A stretch of DNA of 59,717 bases from Streptomyces roseicoloratus (lineage in GTDB: Bacteria > Actinomycetota > Actinomycetes > Streptomycetales > Streptomycetaceae), in NCBI RefSeq assembly GCF_004117935.1, contig NZ_SDOY01000007.1:1-59717 (forward strand). Reading direction: 5' to 3'. This document shows positions 50,784 to 57,954 of this stretch, one piece after another. The notes under the pieces were generated by a model that was not told the origin of the DNA, made no database searches, and saw only the letters and a program-made list of their open reading frames with translations. Positions within the stretch are counted from its first letter, which is position 1, and each line of letters begins with the position of its first letter. Made by a program: the position numbers and the translations under genes.

Positions 50784-52055
50784 ATGGACTTCACCCCCAC
50801 CGAGGAGCAGCAGGCCGCCCGCGAGCTCGCCGCGCGCGTCTTCGGCGACCTCTCCACGCACGAGCGGCTCGCCGCCGCCGGCACCGGCACGGACGCCGAG
50901 CTGTGGAAGGCCCTGTGCGCCGCCGGACTGCCCGGCGCCGTCGAGGAGGTCGGACTCCTCGGCCTCGTCCTGATGGCCGAGGAACAGGGGCGTACGACCG
51001 CCCAGGTGCCCTTCACGGCGAGCTGCGTGTACGGACTCCTCGCCGTGGCCCGGCACGGCACGGAGGACCAGCGGGCCCGGCTGCTGCCGGGACTGAGGGA
51101 CGGTTCGGCGGTCGCGACGGGAGCCTTCCCGGCGGCGGGTGTCTTCCCGGTGGCGAGTGCCTCCCCGGCGGCGGGCGCCTCCTCCCCGGCGGCGGGCGCG
51201 TCCTCGGCGGCGGGAGCTGGGGCCGGCGCCGGAGCCTTACGCGCCGAGCGTGGCGCCGTACGGGCCGAGTCTGACGCCGTACGGGCCGAGTCTGACGCGG
51301 TGCGGGCCGGGTCTGACGCGGTACGTGCGGAGCCCGGCGCCGTACGTGCGGAGCCCGGCAACGTACGCGCCGAGCCCAGCCCCGTACGCGCCGACCGCGG
51401 GCAGCGGCTCGCCGGCAGCGTCGCCTGGGTGCCCTGGCTGCGGGACGCCACCCATGTCCTCGTACCGGACGAGCAGCGCGCCCTGTGGCTCGTGCGTACC
51501 GAGGACGCCGGGCCGGCGGAGGACGTCGAGCTCACCGCGCCCTGGTCCGCCGGGCGGCTCGTCCTCGACCGGACGCCCGGCGAGCGGGTCGGCGGGCCCG
51601 GGGCGTACGACGACGTGCTCGCCGCCGCCCGGATCGCCTTCGCGGGGCTCCAGGCGGGCGTCTGCGCCGGGTCGCTGGCCCGGGCGGTGGCGTACACCTC
51701 GGTGCGGGAGCAGTTCGGGCGGCCGCTGTCCTCGCACCAGGCGGTCCAGCTGCGTGCCGCCGACGCGCACATGGACACGGAGTCCATCCGCGTCACCGCC
51801 TACGAGGCGGCCTGGCGGTACGACCAGGCCCTGCCCGCCGCCGCGCACGCCCTGACGGCGGCCTGGTGGGCCTCGGAGGCGGGGAAGCGGGTCGTCCACG
51901 CCGGCCAGCACCTGCACGGCGGCATGGGCGCGGATCTCGGGCATCCCGTCCACCGGCACTTCCTCTGGGGCCGCCAGCTCGACGCGTACCTGGGCTGCGG
52001 CACCGAACTCCTCGCCGAACTGGGCGACCTGCTCGCGAAAGGAGAGGCCGCATGA
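50784..52055 (+). CDS. Acyl-CoA dehydrogenase, ChsE1/FadE28-like, with repeat insertion and TTA codon
   Basis: A 423-residue protein. The N-terminus MDFTPTEEQQAARELAARVF and C-terminal half (REQFGRPLSSHQAVQLRAADAHMDTESIRVTAYEA, HAGQHLHGGMGADLGHPVHRHF) fit FadE28/ChsE1. Typical members are about 340 residues; here about 80 extra residues (about 112-200) of Ala/Ser/Gly repeats and then 7-residue VRAESDA repeats sit in the middle domain. Leu152 in that insertion is a TTA codon (51237-51239), so translation may depend on the developmental tRNA bldA. It starts 1 base after the ChsH2 stop. Confidence 0.87.
   Translation: MDFTPTEEQQAARELAARVFGDLSTHERLAAAGTGTDAELWKALCAAGLPGAVEEVGLLGLVLMAEEQGRTTAQVPFTASCVYGLLAVARHGTEDQRARLLPGLRDGSAVATGAFPAAGVFPVASASPAAGASSPAAGASSAAGAGAGAGALRAERGAVRAESDAVRAESDAVRAGSDAVRAEPGAVRAEPGNVRAEPSPVRADRGQRLAGSVAWVPWLRDATHVLVPDEQRALWLVRTEDAGPAEDVELTAPWSAGRLVLDRTPGERVGGPGAYDDVLAAARIAFAGLQAGVCAGSLARAVAYTSVREQFGRPLSSHQAVQLRAADAHMDTESIRVTAYEAAWRYDQALPAAAHALTAAWWASEAGKRVVHAGQHLHGGMGADLGHPVHRHFLWGRQLDAYLGCGTELLAELGDLLAKGEAA
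51126..51400 (+). repeat. Repeat insertion in the ChsE1-like gene
   Basis: First come Ala/Gly/Ser-rich units (GCGGCGGGCGCCTCC-like, 51126-51235), then seven to eight copies of a 21-bp unit (51249-51400) encoding VRAESDA, VRAEPGA and variants. All are in frame. Confidence 0.88.
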
Positions 52056-52729
52056 GAGCGGAGGCCGAGCGGACGGATCCGGAGGTCCGGGTCGTCAAGG
52101 CCGGGGACGCGTTGGCGCCGCTCGCGATTCCCGTCACCCGCACCCTGATCGTCGCCGGTGCCGTCGCCTCCCGCGACTACCAGGACGTCCACCACGACGC
52201 CGAGCTGGCCCGGGAGAAGGGCTCCCCGGACATCTTCATGAACATCCTCACGACCAACGGCCTCGTCGGGCGGTACATCACCGACCGCCTCGGCCCCGGC
52301 GCCGTGCTCCGCAAGGTCGCCATCCGGCTCGGTGCCCCCAACTACCCGGGGGACACCATGACCTTGACCGGGACGGTCACCGAGGTCGAGGGCACCACGG
52401 CGCGGGTGCGCGTCGTCGGCGCCAACCGGCTGGGCCACCACGTCACGGGCAGTGTGACCGTCGAACTGCCCGCAGAACCGCCGACCGGCGTGCCCGCAGA
52501 ACCGCCGACCGGCGTGCCCGCAGAACCGCCGACCGGCGTGCCCGCAGAACCGCCGGCCGGCGTGCCCGCAGAACCGCCGGCCGGCGTGCCCACAGAGCCA
52601 CCCGCGGGCGACCACACAGAGCCACCGGCCGGGCCGCCCGCCGAACCGCCCACCGGCGTGCCCGCAGCACCGCCGGCCGGCGTGCCCGCCGAACCGCCCA
52701 CCGGCCCGGACCCGGAGGTGTCCCGATGA
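52052..52729 (+). CDS. ChsH1-like MaoC hydratase with repetitive tail
   Basis: A 225-residue protein. The hot-dog domain (about 1-140) has PVTRTLIVAGAVASRDYQDVHHDAELAREKGSPDIFMNILTTNGL, carrying the family's Asp/His region, and RLGAPNYPGDTMTLTG. ChsH1 in Mycobacterium is about 130 residues and supplies the active site to the ChsH1-ChsH2 complex. Here an added tail of about 80 residues consists of ten AEPPTGVP-like octapeptides. The ATG overlaps the previous stop; the stop overlaps the next start by 4 bases. Confidence 0.87.
   Translation: MRAEAERTDPEVRVVKAGDALAPLAIPVTRTLIVAGAVASRDYQDVHHDAELAREKGSPDIFMNILTTNGLVGRYITDRLGPGAVLRKVAIRLGAPNYPGDTMTLTGTVTEVEGTTARVRVVGANRLGHHVTGSVTVELPAEPPTGVPAEPPTGVPAEPPTGVPAEPPAGVPAEPPAGVPTEPPAGDHTEPPAGPPAEPPTGVPAAPPAGVPAEPPTGPDPEVSR
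52471..52717 (+). repeat. 24-bp tandem repeat (about 10 copies) at the ChsH1-like C-terminus
   Basis: The unit encodes AEPPTGVP with drift to AEPPAGVP, TEPPAGDH and AAPPAGVP toward the end. It runs almost to the stop codon. Confidence 0.9.
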
Positions 52730-53892
52730 GCCTGCACGCCCCGGACGGCCTCGGCGGGCGGGCCGCCGTCGTCGGGATCGGCGCCACGGAGTTCTCCAAG
52801 GACTCCGGCCGCAGCGAGCTCGCCCTCGCCGTGGAGGCCGTGCACACGGCGCTCGACGACGCCGGTCTCGTCCCCGCCGACGTCGACGGCCTGGTCACCT
52901 TCACCATGGACACCAGTCCCGAGATCACCGTCGCCCAGGCGGCCGGCATGGGCGAGCTGTCCTTCTTCTCCCGCGTCCACTACGGCGGCGGCGCCGCCTG
53001 CGCCACCGTCCAGCAGGCCGCGCTCGCCGTCACCGCCGGGATCGCCGAAGTGGTCGTCTGCTACCGGGCGTTCAACGAGCGCTCGGGGCGCCGCTTCGGC
53101 TCCGGCGTGCAGCAGCGCGAGCCGTCGGCGGAAGGCGTGGCGCTCGGCTGGCAGCTGCCCTTCGGGCTGCTCACGCCGGCCTCCTGGGTCGCCATGACCG
53201 CTCAGCGCTACCTCCACACCTACGGGCTCACGCCGGACGCCTTCGGCCATGTCGCCGTCACCGACCGGCGGTACGCGGCCACCAACCCCGCCGCGTACTT
53301 CCACGGCAAGCCGATCACCCTCGCCGACCACGCCGCCTCGCGCTGGATCGCCGAGCCGCTGCGGCTGCTCGACTGCTGCCAGGAGACCGACGGCGGCCAG
53401 GCGATCGTCGTCACCTCCACCGAGCGCGCCCGCGACCTGCGCCGTCCGCCCGCGGTGATCGTGGCCGCCGCCCAGGGCGCGGGCCGGAACCAGGAGGCGA
53501 TGACCAGCTTCTACCGGGACGGACTGACCGGTCTGCCGGAGATGGGCGTCGTGGCCCGCCAGCTGTGGCGGAGCTCCGGACTCCGGCCCGGGGACATCGA
53601 CGTCGGCATCCTCTACGACCACTTCACGCCCTTCGTCCTCATGCAGCTGGAGGAGTTCGGCTTCTGCGGACCGGGCGAGGCGGCCGACTTCGTGGCGGCC
53701 GACGCGCTGCCGCTGAACACCCACGGCGGCCAGCTGGGCGAGGCGTACCTGCACGGGATGAACGGGATCGCCGAGGCGGTCCGACAGATCCGCGGCACGT
53801 CCGTGAACCAGATACCGGGGGCGGCCAGGACCCTGGTCACGGCCGGGACCGGCGTTCCCACGTCCGGGTTGATCCTGGGCACGGACGGCTGA
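52726..53892 (+). CDS. Ltp2-like thiolase-fold aldolase
   Basis: A 388-residue thiolase-superfamily protein. The start GRAAVVGIGATEFSKDSGRSELALAVEA and the segments VHYGGGAACATVQQAALAV, LYDHFTPFVLMQLEEFGFC and NTHGGQLGEAYLHGMNGIAEAVRQIRG match the SCP-x/Ltp2 group. Ltp2 cleaves the beta-hydroxy acyl-CoA made by ChsH1-ChsH2 in a retro-aldol step that releases propionyl-CoA; it needs the DUF35 domain of ChsH2. The Tyr of GEAYLHG is a candidate catalytic residue. It is last in the operon. Confidence 0.88.
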   Translation: MSLHAPDGLGGRAAVVGIGATEFSKDSGRSELALAVEAVHTALDDAGLVPADVDGLVTFTMDTSPEITVAQAAGMGELSFFSRVHYGGGAACATVQQAALAVTAGIAEVVVCYRAFNERSGRRFGSGVQQREPSAEGVALGWQLPFGLLTPASWVAMTAQRYLHTYGLTPDAFGHVAVTDRRYAATNPAAYFHGKPITLADHAASRWIAEPLRLLDCCQETDGGQAIVVTSTERARDLRRPPAVIVAAAQGAGRNQEAMTSFYRDGLTGLPEMGVVARQLWRSSGLRPGDIDVGILYDHFTPFVLMQLEEFGFCGPGEAADFVAADALPLNTHGGQLGEAYLHGMNGIAEAVRQIRGTSVNQIPGAARTLVTAGTGVPTSGLILGTDG

Positions 53893-53944
53893 GGCCACGC
53901 CACCAGCGGTGGCCGCACGCGGCGGGGCGCCTTTCACTCGCGCC

Positions 53945-54997
53945 ATGAGCAACGTCCCACCGCGTCACCCCTGCCCCACCTGCCCCACCTGCCCCACCGG
54001 CCCGACCTGCTCCACCGGCCCGACCTGCCCCACCCGCCCGACCTGCCCGACCCGCTCCACCGGCCCGACCTGCCCTGCCTGGTCCACCTGCCACGCGGGC
54101 TCCCACCGCACCGAACGCACCCGCCCGAGGCGGACCCGCGCCGCCGTCCGCGCCGCCGTCGCCGCGACGGTCGCCGCGGTCGCGGCGACCGCGGCCCTCC
54201 TGGCCGCTCCCGCGTACGGGGCGCCGGCCCCGCCCACCGACCGGACCCCGGCCGCCGCCGCGCCCGCCGCGCCCGCGCCCCGGTACTTCGCGGGGCGGGC
54301 GTTCGACACGTGCGAGGCGCCGTCGCTCGACGTGATGAGGGCCTGGCGGGCCTCGCCGTACCAGGCCGTCGGGGTGTACTTCGGGGGCCGCGGCCGGGGC
54401 TGCCGTACCCAGCGGCAGCTCACTCCCGGGTGGGTCGCCTCGGTGCACGCCCAGGGCTGGCGGCTGCTGCCGCTGTTCGTGGGCTCGCAGGCGCCGTGCG
54501 TGATCGCCGAGGCCAAGCGGCGGTACGCGATCGGCCGCAGCCCCTGGCGGCAGGGCACCCGGGAGGGCGGTGAGGCGGTACGGGCCGCCAGGGCGCTCGG
54601 CCTGGCCGCGGGCAGCCCGCTCTACCTGGACATCGAGGCGTACCGGACGGGCGACGCCCGGTGCGCGGAGACGACCCTGCTCTTCGTCCGGGCGTGGAAC
54701 CGGGAGGTCCGTCGCCTCGGCTACCTCGCCGGGTTCTACGGCAGCTCCGACAGCGGCGTCCGGGAACTGGAGCGACAGCGGGCGGCGGGGACGCGGGACC
54801 TGCCGACAGCGGTCTGGTTCGCGCGCTGGCGGGCCCGGCCCGCGCTCGACACGGAGCGCTCGCTGCACCCGCTCGCCTGGCGGCCGCACGCCCGGATCCA
54901 CCAGTACGCGGGCGAGGTCGCCGAGACCCATGGCGGCCGGCGGCTCGTGATCGACCGCAACCTGGTCGACGCGCCGGTGGCCCGCGTCGGCACCTGA
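53945..54997 (+). CDS. Secreted DUF1906 (glycoside-hydrolase-like) protein
   Basis: A 350-residue protein. The C-terminal domain (about 110-345) matches DUF1906: YFAGRAFDTCEAPSLDVMRAW, YQAVGVYFGGRGRGC, LLPLFVGSQ, GSPLYLDIEAY, YLAGFYGSSDSGV and the ending RLVIDRNLVDA; the fold is that of Rv2525c and GH25-like lysozymes. A hydrophobic signal (VAATVAAVAATAALLAAPAYGA) lies at about residues 75-98. Before it the first 50 residues are a repeat rich in Cys, Pro and Thr (CPTCPTCPTGPTC), which is odd for a signal-peptide n-region. No other start codon is available before the signal, so ATG 53945 is used with caution. Confidence 0.78.
   Translation: MSNVPPRHPCPTCPTCPTGPTCSTGPTCPTRPTCPTRSTGPTCPAWSTCHAGSHRTERTRPRRTRAAVRAAVAATVAAVAATAALLAAPAYGAPAPPTDRTPAAAAPAAPAPRYFAGRAFDTCEAPSLDVMRAWRASPYQAVGVYFGGRGRGCRTQRQLTPGWVASVHAQGWRLLPLFVGSQAPCVIAEAKRRYAIGRSPWRQGTREGGEAVRAARALGLAAGSPLYLDIEAYRTGDARCAETTLLFVRAWNREVRRLGYLAGFYGSSDSGVRELERQRAAGTRDLPTAVWFARWRARPALDTERSLHPLAWRPHARIHQYAGEVAETHGGRRLVIDRNLVDAPVARVGT
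53965..54085 (+). repeat. 12-15-bp repeats encoding Cys-Pro-Thr at the DUF1906 N-terminus
   Basis: Variants of CCGACCTGCCCCACC repeat about ten times. The codons give CPT/GPT/RPT triplets. Confidence 0.75.
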
Positions 54998-55052
54998 CGG
55001 CCGCCGGGCGACCCGGCGCCCCGACCCTGCCGCCCCGACCCTGCCGCCCCGA

Positions 55053-55167
55053 CCTGGCGCCTCGACCCCTGTTGCCCCCGTCCTGGCGCCTCGACCCCTG
55101 TGCCCCCGGCCTGGCGCGTCGACCCCTGTTCCCCCGATCCTGGCGCCTCAACCCCGGCGCCCCGACC
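55053..55167. repeat. 28-29-bp tandem repeat (4 copies) after the DUF1906 gene
   Basis: Four units beginning CCTGGCGCCTCGACCCCTG fill the gap before the sigma factor gene. The gap (54998-55295) contains no gene. Confidence 0.75.
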
Positions 55168-55283
55168 CTGACGTCCCCCGTCTGCGGCTCCACCTTCAGG
55201 AGGTCGGGCGGTCCCCACCCCTACAACCTGAGGCGGAGTGCGGTTCGGGACCTGGGGCCGATCCGGTGGCGGGGGCCCGCTCA

Positions 55284-55289
55284 TAGCGT
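55284..55289 (+). promoter_or_regulatory. -10 hexamer TAGCGT, leaderless promoter of the sigma factor gene
   Basis: TAGCGT, then 6 nt, then ATG; no ribosome binding site. Confidence 0.5.
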
Positions 55290-55295
55290 GGAACC

Positions 55296-55886
55296 ATGAC
55301 TCCGCCGCCTTCCGGCCCCGTCTGTGCCGGCGCATCCACGGCCGCCACGGCCCACCGCACCCGCCCCGGCGCCGGCCCCGCGCCGCACGCCGCGTACCCG
55401 TCGTTCACCTCGTACGTCCGGGCCCGCGGGCCCGTCCTCCTGCGCACCGCGCGCTCGCTGACCGCGAACCACTCGGACGCGGAGGACCTGCTGCAGACGG
55501 CGCTCGCCAAGACGTACGTCGCCTGGGAGCGCATCGAGGACCACCGCGCCCTGGACGGCTACGTCCGGCGCGCGTTGCTGAACACCCGTACCTCGCAGTG
55601 GCGCAAGCGCAAGGTCGACGAGTTCGCCTGCGACGAGCTCCCGGAGCCCCTCGGGCTGCCCGCGCCGGACCCGGCGGAGCGCCAGGTGCTGCACGACGCG
55701 ATGTGGCGTGCGGTGATGAAGCTCCCCGACCGCCAGCGGGCGATGGTCGTCCTCAGGTATTACGAGGACCTGAGCGAGGCGCAGACCGCCGAGGTGCTCG
55801 GGGTCTCCGTCGGAACGGTCAAGAGCGCCGTCTCGCGGGCGCTCGGCAAGCTCCGCGAGGACCCGGAGCTGGCCCCCGTACGGTGA
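55296..55886 (+). CDS. SigE-family ECF RNA polymerase sigma factor
   Basis: A 196-residue sigma-70-type factor with regions 2 and 4 only. Region 2 is RTARSLTANHSDAEDLLQTALAKTYVAWERI and LDGYVRRALLNTRTSQWRKRK (residues 50-110); region 4 is LPDRQRAMVVLRYYEDLSEAQTAEVLGVSVGTVKSAVSRALGKLRED (about 145-190). This is the actinobacterial SigE family, usually lacking a classical anti-sigma neighbour. A 40-residue Ala/Pro-rich N-terminal extension precedes region 2. No anti-sigma gene follows. Confidence 0.92.
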   Translation: MTPPPSGPVCAGASTAATAHRTRPGAGPAPHAAYPSFTSYVRARGPVLLRTARSLTANHSDAEDLLQTALAKTYVAWERIEDHRALDGYVRRALLNTRTSQWRKRKVDEFACDELPEPLGLPAPDPAERQVLHDAMWRAVMKLPDRQRAMVVLRYYEDLSEAQTAEVLGVSVGTVKSAVSRALGKLREDPELAPVR

Positions 55887-55940
55887 GGACGACCCGTCCC
55901 GGGCGGCGGTCCGGCAGTCCGGCGGCCTGCGCGCCACCGG

Positions 55941-56093
55941 GCAACCGGCGTTCCGACGGTCGGAGACTCGCGGGCCGACCCAGGCAAGCGACCTTCCGAC
56001 GGCCCGGAGACTCGAGGGCCGACCCACGCAACCGGCGTTCCGACGGCCCGGGGACCCGCGGGCGACCCAGGCAACCGGCGTTCCGGCGGCCGG
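55941..56093. repeat. 43-44-bp tandem repeat (3.5 copies)
   Basis: Units start at 55941, 55984, 56028 and 56071 with GCAACCGGCGTTCCGACGG or a close variant. They lie between the sigma factor and the acyl-CoA ligase genes, with no ORF that makes sense. Confidence 0.85.
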
Positions 56094-56127
56094 CTGCCGG
56101 CGGACAAACCGCGCGCCCACGCCGCTC

Positions 56128-56148
56128 AACCGAGGGTTACCCTCGGTT
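56128..56148. promoter_or_regulatory. Perfect palindrome upstream of the acyl-CoA ligase gene
   Basis: AACCGAGGG and CCCTCGGTT flank TTA, a 21-bp perfect dyad ending 110 bp before the start codon. A second, imperfect dyad TACCGCCCGGTA lies near 56191. The small spacer favours an operator over a terminator. Confidence 0.55.
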
Positions 56149-56258
56149 ATGCCAGTGATCGCTGGCAAATTCGTACTCCTGGGTAGTGACATACCGCCCG
56201 GTACGCGCGCAGAATCAGCCCATTCCTACTGCCGCGTAGCGCCCTCGGGAGGACGCCC

Positions 56259-57911
<1,653 letters not shown>

Positions 57912-57954
57912 GTCCGAGCAAGGAGAGGCGGCACCAACCGGCCCCGGCCGTGGG

